A stretch of 41,760 bases of DNA from a virus. A model generated the notes under the pieces. It had not been told where the DNA came from. It was given only the letters and a program-made list of their open reading frames with translations, and searched no databases. The position numbers and the translations under genes are program-made. Below are positions 33,712 to 41,454 of this stretch, in pieces. Each line of letters opens with the position of its first letter. Position 1 is the first letter of the stretch. The DNA lies in IMG/VR virus record IMGVR_UViG_3300006919_012026, positions 1-41,760 of that record. One strand, written 5' to 3'.

Positions 33712-34631
33712 AAAAAATATTAGTATTAGCAACTGGTTGGCATTTTAGTTCTCATTTTTATGAAGAGATGGTTAAACAAAAAGTGCCTGATGGTTGGGAA
33801 GTTGATTACTTTTGTATCGCACATAGAGCGCCTGAAGATGATAATACCATAACTGAAAAACAATACATAAGAGATTCAGAGCCTGAAAACTTCTTAAATG
33901 AGATGGATAAACAAATGTATGAGTATCCAATAACTGAAGAAGATTTAACTAATTTAGGATGGATTTATTTGTTGGAAGATAATACTTGTTGTGATGGTGA
34001 AATATTCAATCAATGGGCAGACAATAAAAATCATAACTATGAGGACTATGATATAATATGTTTAACTCACGATGATAACTACATACTATCAGATAATCTG
34101 TTTATGGATATGTTAGAAAACAACATTAAAATACATAAACCTATAATAGAAAGTAGGTATGGTAGAGCTAAACATCAGTTCCATACTGAAGAAGTTGCTA
34201 TCAATGATATTGATTGGATGTTTATAGAGAATGGTTATAGTGAACACGTTCCAAAAGCTTTTACACCAAGATCTTCTTTCTGTTTCTTCAAAAAAGAATT
34301 GGTTGATTTACTACCTAATAATAGATTTGATATTACAGAAACAGCTACTGGTGGTAAGTTGATGAGTAGAGTTGGAGAAACAAAAAGTTTTGATAATCAT
34401 ATGGATTTAAATGATTGGAATAGTCCTGTTGGAACATTGAGAGAATGGTTGTACAATGTGAAGCCGGATTTAGGAATGTTAAATCATTGTGGTTGGTTTT
34501 CAGTATCAGCTCAAAGAGTTAGTCGTTATTGTATAGAAGGAGAAAGAGGACTTGTCAGTAAACATCAAAGTGATTGTGGTAAATACATACCAATGTTACA
34601 GAAAGAATTAGAAGAAATAGGGATGCTTTAG
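33708..34631 (+). CDS. GT-A-like glycosyltransferase, unassigned family
   Basis: A 307-aa protein. Start at ATG 33708 (overlapping the previous TGA) rather than the in-frame TTG at 33696, which has no ribosome-binding site. KKILVLATGWHFSSHFYEEM opens a Rossmann-like half, and DYDIICLTHDDNYILSDNLF gives a DxD-like HDDN that fits a GT-A metal site. TPRSSFCFFKKELVDLLPNN and a conserved-looking NHCGWFSVSAQRVSRYCIEG follow. The family is not recognised; a transferase function is inferred from motif shape and the run of GT genes around it. Confidence 0.5.
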   Translation: MKKILVLATGWHFSSHFYEEMVKQKVPDGWEVDYFCIAHRAPEDDNTITEKQYIRDSEPENFLNEMDKQMYEYPITEEDLTNLGWIYLLEDNTCCDGEIFNQWADNKNHNYEDYDIICLTHDDNYILSDNLFMDMLENNIKIHKPIIESRYGRAKHQFHTEEVAINDIDWMFIENGYSEHVPKAFTPRSSFCFFKKELVDLLPNNRFDITETATGGKLMSRVGETKSFDNHMDLNDWNSPVGTLREWLYNVKPDLGMLNHCGWFSVSAQRVSRYCIEGERGLVSKHQSDCGKYIPMLQKELEEIGML

Positions 34632-35368
34632 TGGATATAAGAACACCAATAATTCACGATAGACATTTAGTCAAAGAAGCTTTTGAGGTTCTAAAAAGTC
34701 AGACAGAACCTAATATATTTACACATCCGAAAGATTTGACAATATTGACTTGTAGAAATGAAGGTTCATTAGAAGACAGAATTATAGATAGTTTAGTTGG
34801 ATATGATAAGATTTCTATATTAGAGGCTAATACAAAATATTTAGGTTTAGATTTAGTCGTTCTAAAAGATGCTAGATTACCTTGGAGAAACACATTTAAA
34901 TTTGAAATGATTAATGATTATCTCCAATCAGGCAAATGTACTACAGAATATTTTATGTTTTGTGATGCTGTTGATGTTATATTTGTAGACCATCCAAATA
35001 AAGTTATTGATATATTTAAATCTTTTAATTGTCAAGCTTTGTTTATGTCTACCTCTTCATTAGATGGATATAATTGTATGCCAGAGGTATTGAATTGGGT
35101 TCATAATATTAATGGAGGAATACCTCGTTATCTAAATAGTGGTGTTTACATTGGTAAGACATCTTTTGTCAAAGAGCTATTTGAGATGGCTATGGAGTAT
35201 GCTTTACCACACGGAGTTATTATGGATGAATACAGAGAATACTTAGCCAAAGAACCAAAGGACTATCCGCATGGCTCACAAGACCAAGACATAATCAGAT
35301 ATTTAGAACCAAAACTTTATCCAAGATTAAAGGTGGATTACGAAAATAAAATGGCGTTTAGGAGTTAG
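34631..35368 (+). CDS. PLOD-like/GT25-like glycosyltransferase
   Basis: A 245-aa GT-A-fold protein. Key parts are LTILTCRNEGS, ANTKYLGLDLVVL, YFMFCDAVDVIFVDHPN (Asp112 and Asp115 as the metal site), RYLNSGVYIGKTSFVKELF and GSQDQDIIRYL. The order is that of the glycosyltransferase domain of procollagen lysyl hydroxylase-type (PLOD) enzymes and relatives found in large DNA viruses and surface-glycan loci. GTG start at 34631, one base overlapping the previous TAG. Donor (glucose or galactose in known relatives) not predicted with confidence. Confidence 0.75.
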   Translation: MDIRTPIIHDRHLVKEAFEVLKSQTEPNIFTHPKDLTILTCRNEGSLEDRIIDSLVGYDKISILEANTKYLGLDLVVLKDARLPWRNTFKFEMINDYLQSGKCTTEYFMFCDAVDVIFVDHPNKVIDIFKSFNCQALFMSTSSLDGYNCMPEVLNWVHNINGGIPRYLNSGVYIGKTSFVKELFEMAMEYALPHGVIMDEYREYLAKEPKDYPHGSQDQDIIRYLEPKLYPRLKVDYENKMAFRS

Positions 35369-35369
35369 A

Positions 35370-36281
35370 TTGAAAGTAGCTTTCTTTTCAGAAACAGGTA
35401 ATAATCAGAAGTATCCACGAGACTTTCCAAATGCTCGTACAGAGGTGGCTTGGTGTTTAGCTTTAGATGCTCCGATGTGTCACCTACAACATTTACCTAA
35501 TGAAAGGTTTGATTTAGGAATTGTTATTATTCCTAAAAACAATCCTATTGTGGATTTAAATCATATCAGAACTATTTGTGATAATGTTGCTGTGATGCAA
35601 GAAGGCCCACATTGGTTCTTTCAAGATTACACTGTAGAACAACAATTTCATTATTACAATACCTTAGTTGACGCAGATTGGGTTTACTGCCACAATGAAT
35701 CAGATGTGAATTACTTTTTAGGTTTAGGTTGTAAAGATGTGAGAGTTATGAGAAGTCTAATGATTACTGATGGATTCAACAGAAGAGAGTTCGGTTGGAA
35801 TGATAGCGTAATGATTGGTGGTAACTTTGTTAGTTGGTATGGTGGATTTGATTCTTACATAGTAGCTAGTGAAATAGGATACCCTATGTCAGCACCATCG
35901 ATGGGTAGAAAACAAAAGCAAGAAGATGCTATTGAAGACATAGATTATCTACCTTATATGAATTGGAGAGATTGGTTAGATACATTAGGTGGTTTTAGTA
36001 TAGGTGTTCATTTAATGAGAACACACGCAGCTGGCACATTCGCTATGAATTGTGGGTTTCACGGAACACCTTGTATTGGTTACAAAGGATTAGATACGCA
36101 AGAGATACTACACCCACTAACTACAGTTGAAGTTGGTGATTTAGATGGAGCTAAAGAAATTGCTAGAAAACTAAGGTCACAAAAGTTTTGGGATTTGTGT
36201 AGTGATACGATACTCAAAAGATTTGAACAAAACTATACAGAAGAAAAATGGAAAGAAAATTGGAGAGTTACAAATGGATGA
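35370..36281 (+). CDS. GT-B-like glycosyltransferase
   Basis: A 303-aa protein. KVAFFSETGNNQKYPRDFPN resembles GT-B starts, FDLGIVIIPKNNPI follows, and ADWVYCHNESDVNYFLGLG with VRVMRSLMIT marks the end of an N-terminal half. The C-terminal half has THAAGTFAMNCGFHGTPCIG, the donor-side T-x-G-F-x-E-A-type loop without Glu, then a final helix (KFWDLCSDTILKRFEQNYTEEKW) typical of GT4. It has a TTG start at 35370 with GGAG 6 bases upstream. Its two-domain shape supports GT-B; the family is not certain. Confidence 0.65.
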   Translation: MKVAFFSETGNNQKYPRDFPNARTEVAWCLALDAPMCHLQHLPNERFDLGIVIIPKNNPIVDLNHIRTICDNVAVMQEGPHWFFQDYTVEQQFHYYNTLVDADWVYCHNESDVNYFLGLGCKDVRVMRSLMITDGFNRREFGWNDSVMIGGNFVSWYGGFDSYIVASEIGYPMSAPSMGRKQKQEDAIEDIDYLPYMNWRDWLDTLGGFSIGVHLMRTHAAGTFAMNCGFHGTPCIGYKGLDTQEILHPLTTVEVGDLDGAKEIARKLRSQKFWDLCSDTILKRFEQNYTEEKWKENWRVTNG

Positions 36282-37503
36282 TAGAATTATAAGTTTTATA
36301 CAACCGAGTAGAAACAATTTAAAGTACCTTAAATGGTCTTACAATAGTATCCGTAAAAACTTAGGTTATCGTCACGAGATATGTTGGGCTGATGATTTCT
36401 CTGATGATGGAACTTGGGAGTGGATGCAGAAAACTGCTGAAAAAGATATGAATGTAAAAATTATGAGGAATGAAGGACCTGATAGGTTAGGACATACCAT
36501 ACTATATGATAAGTTGGTAGATATGGCTACAAGTGATATAGTAATGATATATCATGCGGATATGTATGCTTGTCCCGAGATGGATACAAACGTTCTAAAA
36601 CACCTACAGCGTGGTAAAGTCGTTTCAGCAACACGAATAGAGCCACCATTACATCCAGATGGACCTGAAAAGATATTGGTAGACTTTGGCATAGAACCAG
36701 AAGAGTTTGAAGAGGAGAAACTGATGGATTGGTTGCTAACTGATATGAAAGTCTCAACAAATGTGGGTAGAACTACTGAGGGAATATTTGCTCCGTGGGC
36801 TATATACAAAGATGATTTCTTGGCAATCGGTGGACACGATCCTCTGTACGCTCCACAATCAAAAGAGGACTCTGATATATTTAATAGGTTTGTATTAGCT
36901 GGATACGAAACAATACAGACTTGGCAAGGGTTTGTATATCATATGACTTGTAGAGGTAGTAGATTCAAAGATGGTGCTATGAGGAATCCAGCTGGACAAG
37001 TATTTATGAAAGGTAGAGAATCATCGGAGTGGTTGGCTCAGAATCTAAGGAGTACTCGTAACTTTATTCGTAAGTGGGGGCATATGGTAAATCACGACCA
37101 ATATCTAAAGCCTGTTATACCACCAAAATATGACATAGGATTTATTGTTAAGAATTGTGATAATAATATGTTGAATGAATTAGAACCTTGGTGTTCTGAT
37201 ATGTATGGTGATTGGGTTGGACACAAAGGATTTGGTGTAAATAAATATATTGAAGAAGAACAACCAAATACTCAATTTGATTTAAGTAAGAAGTTACACT
37301 CAATTCATACTGAAGCTACCAATGATGTGATAGTTAGATTTGACGCTCAAAAACTAACACCACAAAATTTTCAAATTATTGTCAAAATGTCTGAACTTTT
37401 AAAAGATAGTGGTGAGGTTGGTAATATGGAGTATGACATATTTGAGTTTGAAATTAAATCACTTAACACATACGAAAAGGATTTGATTATATGCGAATCT
37501 TAG
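36274..37503 (+). CDS. GT2-family glycosyltransferase
   Basis: A 409-aa protein. IISFIQPSRNNLKYLKWSYN opens a GT2-type GT-A domain; ICWADDFSDDGTWEWM and DIVMIYHADMYACPEMD (HADM as DxD variant) form the nucleotide-sugar site, followed by APWAIYKDDFLAIGGHDPLY and APQSKEDSDIFNRFVLAG with the ED acceptor-base motif. The C-terminal ~130 residues (from about YDIGFIVKNCDNNM) are a separate domain of unknown kind. ATG 36274 is preferred to the earlier in-frame GTG at 36202 because GGAGAG at 36262-36267 is its ribosome-binding site. Confidence 0.82.
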   Translation: MDDRIISFIQPSRNNLKYLKWSYNSIRKNLGYRHEICWADDFSDDGTWEWMQKTAEKDMNVKIMRNEGPDRLGHTILYDKLVDMATSDIVMIYHADMYACPEMDTNVLKHLQRGKVVSATRIEPPLHPDGPEKILVDFGIEPEEFEEEKLMDWLLTDMKVSTNVGRTTEGIFAPWAIYKDDFLAIGGHDPLYAPQSKEDSDIFNRFVLAGYETIQTWQGFVYHMTCRGSRFKDGAMRNPAGQVFMKGRESSEWLAQNLRSTRNFIRKWGHMVNHDQYLKPVIPPKYDIGFIVKNCDNNMLNELEPWCSDMYGDWVGHKGFGVNKYIEEEQPNTQFDLSKKLHSIHTEATNDVIVRFDAQKLTPQNFQIIVKMSELLKDSGEVGNMEYDIFEFEIKSLNTYEKDLIICES

Positions 37504-38414
37504 TTACTGGTGGTGCTGGTTTCATAGGTAGTAATTTCATAAAATATATGGTATCTAAGTATCCCAAATATCATATTTTATGCTATGATAAGTTAACATA
37601 TGCAGGTAACTTAGATAGGTTAGATTCAACTGATGGTTTAATTAGTTACTTTGTCGAAGGAGATATTTGTAACGAAGAATTTTTGGATTGGGTAATAGAT
37701 GAAGCTAAGATAGATACAATTGTTAACTTTGCTGCAGAGACGCACGTTGATAATAGTATAGAAAGTTCTGATGAGTTTATAAAAACAAATATAAATGGAA
37801 CTCATACACTACTAAAAATGCTACACAAATATGAAATCAAAAAGTTTGTACAAATATCCACAGATGAAGTTTATGGGGCATTGTCAGAAAATGATAAGCC
37901 ATTCACAGAGAACACACCATTAGCACCTAACAGTCCATACTCTGCTAGTAAGACATCAGCTGATTTGTTATGTAGAAGTTTTTATGAGACTTACAAATAT
38001 CCGATTGTTATTACGAGGTGTTCTAATAATTATGGTTCTAACCAACACACCGAAAAGCTGATTCCAAAAATGATAGAAAATATAAAAAGTGGTAAGAAGA
38101 TTCCAATTTATGGTGATGGTAGAAACATCAGAGATTGGGTTCACGTTGAAGACCACTGTGAAGCTATTGATTTGGTATTACATAAAGGAAAAAATGGTGA
38201 GGTATATAATATAGGTGGAGAATGTGAGAAAAGAAATATAGACATAGCAAACATTGTTTTGTCACATCTAAACGCTTCTACTGATTTAATAGAATATGTA
38301 AAGGATAGGAAAGGGCACGATTGGAGATATGCTGTAGACATTACCAAAATAAAGAATGAGTTAGGTTGGTATCCCAAAAGAAAATTTAATGAAAGTATAA
38401 AGGAGTTAGTATGA
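37491..38414 (+). CDS. rmlB: dTDP-glucose 4,6-dehydratase
   Basis: A 307-aa RmlB. TGGAGFIGSNF at the start, YDKLTYAGNLDRL (the RmlB-specific loop), FAAETHVDNSI, STDEVYG (123-129; Asp125 and Glu126 in TDE do the dehydration) and the catalytic Tyr150 and Lys154 (YSASK). It converts dTDP-glucose to dTDP-4-keto-6-deoxyglucose, the branch point for the FdtA-type isomerase, the RmlC- and RmlD-like enzymes and the C-methyltransferase. Slightly short at the C terminus. No RmlA thymidylyltransferase is in the window, so dTDP-glucose would come from the host or elsewhere in the genome. Confidence 0.93.
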   Translation: MRILVTGGAGFIGSNFIKYMVSKYPKYHILCYDKLTYAGNLDRLDSTDGLISYFVEGDICNEEFLDWVIDEAKIDTIVNFAAETHVDNSIESSDEFIKTNINGTHTLLKMLHKYEIKKFVQISTDEVYGALSENDKPFTENTPLAPNSPYSASKTSADLLCRSFYETYKYPIVITRCSNNYGSNQHTEKLIPKMIENIKSGKKIPIYGDGRNIRDWVHVEDHCEAIDLVLHKGKNGEVYNIGGECEKRNIDIANIVLSHLNASTDLIEYVKDRKGHDWRYAVDITKIKNELGWYPKRKFNESIKELV

Positions 38415-39307
38415 GAGTATTAGTTACAGGTGGTGCTGGTTTTGTTGGCACTAATTTAATAAAGAGATTGTTAAAAGATGGTCACGAAGTAATTTCAGTT
38501 GATAATTATTCAACGGGTAAAAAAGAGAATGAACAACCTGGTTGTCACTATTATGACAAAGACTTATCCAAATGGTCTTGGTGGATGCTTGGTGTAGAGG
38601 ATGAAATTGAAGGTGTAGATATTATATTTCATTTAGCTGCACTACCAAGAATAGTTCCATCTTTTGAAAAACCATTGGATACATATAAAGCAGGTCCTCA
38701 ATCAACTATAAATGTCTTAGAGTGGGCTAGACACCACGAAACACCTGTTATATATGCTGGCTCTTCTTCTGTAAAGGGAGATGTCTATGCCAATCCATAC
38801 ACTTTCACTAAATGGCAGAACGAACATCTATTAGAGTTGTATAACAAAGTGTTTAATGTTCCTACAGCAATATGTAGATTTTATAATGTGTATGGAGAAC
38901 ATCAAGCTAATGAAGGTAGTTATTGTAATGTTTTAGGTATATTTGAAACTCAATATAAAGAGGGTAAACCACTAACGATTACAGGTGATGGAGAACAGAG
39001 AAGAGATTTCACATATGTTGGTGATATCGTAGATGGGTTAGTCAGATGTGGTACTTCCTTACTGATTCCAAATGCATATCACGCTAAAATAAATGGGAAA
39101 TCATTTGAGTTGGGTAATGGTAATAATTACTCTATAAATGAGTTAGCTGAAGCATTTGGAGACTATCCAAAAGAGTACATCGATGCTAGACCAGGTGAAA
39201 TGAGAGAAACATTGAATACAGATACAAAAGCTCAAGAAAAATTAGGATGGAAACCAAGTGGGGATATAATTAGATTTATAAAAGAAAATTATGTTTTAGA
39301 TAAATGA
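38411..39307 (+). CDS. Extended SDR, UDP-glucose 4-epimerase/UDP-sugar epimerase-like
   Basis: A 298-aa protein with TGGAGFVGTNL, DNYSTGKKEN, FHLAALPRIVPSFEKPLDTY, SSSVKGD, catalytic Tyr130 and Lys134 (YTFTK), RFYNVYGEHQ and GEQRRDFTYVGDIVDGL, as in UDP-GlcNAc or UDP-glucose 4-epimerases (the RIVPSF-x-P stretch is typical of the WbpP/GalE group). It would supply a UDP-hexose or UDP-HexNAc epimer for one of the GTs. AAAGGAG lies 6 bases before the ATG. Last enzyme of the glycan island. Confidence 0.82.
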   Translation: MRVLVTGGAGFVGTNLIKRLLKDGHEVISVDNYSTGKKENEQPGCHYYDKDLSKWSWWMLGVEDEIEGVDIIFHLAALPRIVPSFEKPLDTYKAGPQSTINVLEWARHHETPVIYAGSSSVKGDVYANPYTFTKWQNEHLLELYNKVFNVPTAICRFYNVYGEHQANEGSYCNVLGIFETQYKEGKPLTITGDGEQRRDFTYVGDIVDGLVRCGTSLLIPNAYHAKINGKSFELGNGNNYSINELAEAFGDYPKEYIDARPGEMRETLNTDTKAQEKLGWKPSGDIIRFIKENYVLDK

Positions 39308-39540
39308 CATACTATATATTATTAGAGAGTGATTCCATAGAAGATATATGGGATGAAAATATTTTAGGGGAAGAATCTTTTGGCACATTTTATGCTGGTA
39401 ATGGTTTCAAAGCTTTAAACAATATGGTTATGAGACAACCAAACTTATTAGAAAATGCAAGAATATTAGATGAAAAGAACAAATCATATACAGTGGAAGA
39501 GTTTTTAGATTTGTTAAAGAAATGGAGAATAATGTCTTGA
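39304..39540 (+). CDS. Small hypothetical protein, conserved phage type
   Basis: A 78-aa protein. It begins MTYYILLESDSIEDIWDENI and has LGEESFGTFYAGNGFKALN, with a final helix VEEFLDLLKKW. The opening strand, a central aromatic loop and a C-terminal helix match small hypothetical proteins of marine T4-like phages as I recall them. It marks the return from glycan genes to phage genes. Overlaps the epimerase by four bases. Its last codons run into the -35 box of the next promoter. Function unknown. Confidence 0.6.
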   Translation: MTYYILLESDSIEDIWDENILGEESFGTFYAGNGFKALNNMVMRQPNLLENARILDEKNKSYTVEEFLDLLKKWRIMS

Positions 39541-39566
39541 CTTGTATAGTCAAACATTGTTATATT
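39537..39566 (+). promoter_or_regulatory. Sigma70-like promoter with -35 palindrome
   Basis: TTGACT (39537-39542) and TATATT (39561-39566) with an 18-bp spacer. The -35 is half of an inverted repeat TTGACT-TGTAT-AGTCAA (39537-39553). AGGAGA and an ATG at 39581 follow. The promoter starts a new unit exactly where the glycan island ends. Confidence 0.7.
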
Positions 39567-39580
39567 TAGGAGAAATTAGA

Positions 39581-39763
39581 ATGACAGATTACACTAATTG
39601 GGAAGAGTTAGAAGATGAGGCTTACGAAGAGTCAATCATTTCAAAGAAAAAACCAAAAAGAAAAAAGAAATCTTGGAAGGAAATAAAAGCCAATGAAAGT
39701 AAATCTAATAAAAGGAACAAAAAATCTGGCAAAGTATGGTCTAATCACCCTAATAGGATTTAA
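39581..39763 (+). CDS. Small basic protein, 60 aa
   Basis: ATG at 39581 has AGGAGA 7 bases upstream; an earlier in-frame ATG at 39542 lies inside the promoter and is rejected. The N-terminal third is acidic (TDYTNWEELEDEAYEES), the rest is very rich in lysine (KKKPKRKKKSWKEIKANES), ending KVWSNHPNRI. Probably binds nucleic acid or is disordered. No family recognised. The next gene starts within it and overlaps by 71 bases in another frame. Confidence 0.55.
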   Translation: MTDYTNWEELEDEAYEESIISKKKPKRKKKSWKEIKANESKSNKRNKKSGKVWSNHPNRI

Positions 39764-40247
39764 TCTATTTATTGGTTGTGAAGATAACAACCATATAGAA
39801 CCCATAGAATTTGTATTAGACGCTAGATTAGTTGAAGATAACAACGGATTTTATCATTTAGATTTAGACACTATGAAGTGGCAAACACCTCATAGAATAA
39901 GTGGTAATGTTATCAGAAATGGTGAAGCCGTTGATGTAATAAAATTTGGATGGTACAGTCCACATCATTGGGTTATCGGAGATGACTTCGGTTATGTAAT
40001 AGCCAATCACGGTTTGAACGATGACTTAGTTTATGTCGCTTACGACACTACATATATAACTTGGTTTACTGGTTTTGAAGTTCCTATAGTAAATGGAGCT
40101 TCTTATAGTAATTCAGATGGAGAGGTAAATACAATGCTTGCTCCAGTACAAACTATGATAGGAGATACTGCTGCTATCCATTACTCTTTCTATGACGATT
40201 GGAGAGGGGAACAAACCGATGGGGTATTTTATGTAATTTTTGATTAA
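39693..40247 (+). CDS. Predicted lipoprotein, 184 aa
   Basis: The N terminus is basic, then hydrophobic (YGLITLIGFNLF), with the lipobox FIGC and a probable lipidated Cys29 followed by EDN. The mature part is a beta-rich, Trp- and Tyr-rich domain (KFGWYSPHHWVIGDDFGYVIAN, ending VFYVIFD). Lipobox position -3 is Phe rather than Leu, so the signal is good but not perfect. A phage-encoded envelope lipoprotein can act in superinfection exclusion, as in T5 Llp. AAGGAA lies about 10 bases upstream. No family recognised. Confidence 0.65.
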   Translation: MKVNLIKGTKNLAKYGLITLIGFNLFIGCEDNNHIEPIEFVLDARLVEDNNGFYHLDLDTMKWQTPHRISGNVIRNGEAVDVIKFGWYSPHHWVIGDDFGYVIANHGLNDDLVYVAYDTTYITWFTGFEVPIVNGASYSNSDGEVNTMLAPVQTMIGDTAAIHYSFYDDWRGEQTDGVFYVIFD

Positions 40248-40259
40248 AGGAGATGAAAG

Positions 40260-40523
40260 ATGAAGTTTGTGTTGGTAGAGAATGGCACAGACAATATTGT
40301 TAGTAAAGTAGATCTTAATAGTATTGATGAAGCTGTGAACTATTTTAAGGGTATGAAGAGAATGCCCGAAGATAAGGATTTTAATAGGTTGTGGAGAGTT
40401 ATGTCAGATGAAGATTATGAGTCTCAGAGAGAGACTAGTTATACACAAAAAGAAGGACATACAAGACAATATGAATGGTGGAAAGAAGAACCAAAAGGTC
40501 TTGATGATGGCATAGATTATTAG
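40260..40523 (+). CDS. Hypothetical protein, 87 aa
   Basis: A soluble, highly charged small protein starting MKFVLVENGTDNIVSKVDLN, then IDEAVNYFKGMKRMPEDKDF and a Gly/Asp-rich tail (KGLDDGIDY). Strong ribosome-binding site AAAGGAG 6 to 12 bases upstream. The strand-then-helix plan resembles small phage proteins with no known role. Coupled closely to the next small gene, two bases apart. Confidence 0.6.
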   Translation: MKFVLVENGTDNIVSKVDLNSIDEAVNYFKGMKRMPEDKDFNRLWRVMSDEDYESQRETSYTQKEGHTRQYEWWKEEPKGLDDGIDY

Positions 40524-40525
40524 GT

Positions 40526-40693
40526 ATGAGTGAGTTAACAAAAGAACAAAAAAAAGAATTAGAAAAGATAGCGGCTGAGATAGAGGCTGAGGCTATCCAA
40601 ATGAAATTAGACTATGAACAACACCCATCAGATATGAGTGGTAGCATAGTTGTTGTACACGAAGAATCAGAATACTTTGATGAGGAAGAGTGA
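40526..40693 (+). CDS. Small acidic protein, 55 aa
   Basis: ATG at 40526 is two bases after the previous stop; TGA at 40691-40693 overlaps the GTG start of the Mom-like gene. It reads MSELTKEQKKELEKIAAEIE and on through a Lys/Glu helix to an acidic end (EESEYFDEEE). One helix followed by an acidic tail is predicted. Its tight coupling to the Mom-like gene resembles the com-mom arrangement of phage Mu, but it lacks the zinc-finger cysteines of Com, so a regulatory role is only a thought. Confidence 0.6.
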   Translation: MSELTKEQKKELEKIAAEIEAEAIQMKLDYEQHPSDMSGSIVVVHEESEYFDEEE

Positions 40694-41454
40694 GTAAAAA
40701 ATATGTAGATACATCTAAACTATCTGTTAGAGAAATAGATAGGAAGATTGCTAAAAAGCTGATAGTTGAGAACCATTATTCACATCAATGGACAAAGTGT
40801 ACTCACGCTTTAGGTTTGTTTACCACAACGGGTAGAGAACACTCTTTTTTTGACGAACCTGAAGAGAAATTAATTGGGGCTATATGTTATGGAGACCCAA
40901 TAGGTAGGAACTCAGGCGCTTCGATATCATTAGCAGTACCGAGAACAGCGGTATTTGAATTAGTTAGATTATATGTGCACGATGGTTATGGAAGTAATAT
41001 AGAATCCTATTTGATAGGAGAGAGTTTCAGATGGTTAAAGAAGAATAGGCCGGATATAAAAGCTCTCATATCATATTCAGACCCAATGCAAGGTCATGTT
41101 GGAACTGTCTATCAGGCAACTAACTGGTTATATCAAGGTAATAATATAAGGTGGTCTGATAGTTGGTTATTTAAGTTTGAAGAGGATGGTAAGTGGCAGC
41201 ACGGAAGAACCATATTTCCTTACTATGGTACTAATGATATTAAGAAGATGAAAGGCTTAGTTAAGAATGACTTTTGGATAAAAAAGGAAGTAAAGAAACA
41301 TAGATATGTTTATCTGTTAGGAACTAAGGGAGAGAGAAAGAAAGCTTTAAGAAAAGTAAAACATCCGATTCTACCATATCCCAAAACAGGTGATATAATA
41401 GAATCAGAAGTAATAAAAGTAAAAGTACATAACTTTGGGAGGATAGATGGCTAA
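40690..41454 (+). CDS. Mom-like GNAT-fold DNA modification protein (copy 3)
   Basis: A 254-aa protein sharing with copy 1 (3449) the start KYVDTSKLSVREID, the VENHYSH block (His29, Tyr30), KLIGAICYGDPIGRN, FELVRLYVHDGYGSNIESYL, SYSDPMQGHVGTVYQATNW and LYQG, plus near-end HRYVYLLGTKGERKK. So copies 1 and 3 are recent paralogs, and copy 2 is more distant. Predicted role is adenine acylation of phage DNA to escape restriction. GTG start. It overlaps the next gene by eight bases. The family assignment rests on motifs read by eye. Confidence 0.65.
   Translation: MSKKYVDTSKLSVREIDRKIAKKLIVENHYSHQWTKCTHALGLFTTTGREHSFFDEPEEKLIGAICYGDPIGRNSGASISLAVPRTAVFELVRLYVHDGYGSNIESYLIGESFRWLKKNRPDIKALISYSDPMQGHVGTVYQATNWLYQGNNIRWSDSWLFKFEEDGKWQHGRTIFPYYGTNDIKKMKGLVKNDFWIKKEVKKHRYVYLLGTKGERKKALRKVKHPILPYPKTGDIIESEVIKVKVHNFGRIDG

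Noticed and set aside
36552-36809. Overlapping minus-strand frames opposite the GT2 gene
   Set aside because: Two antisense frames opposite the same conserved GT2 region; neither shows family features.
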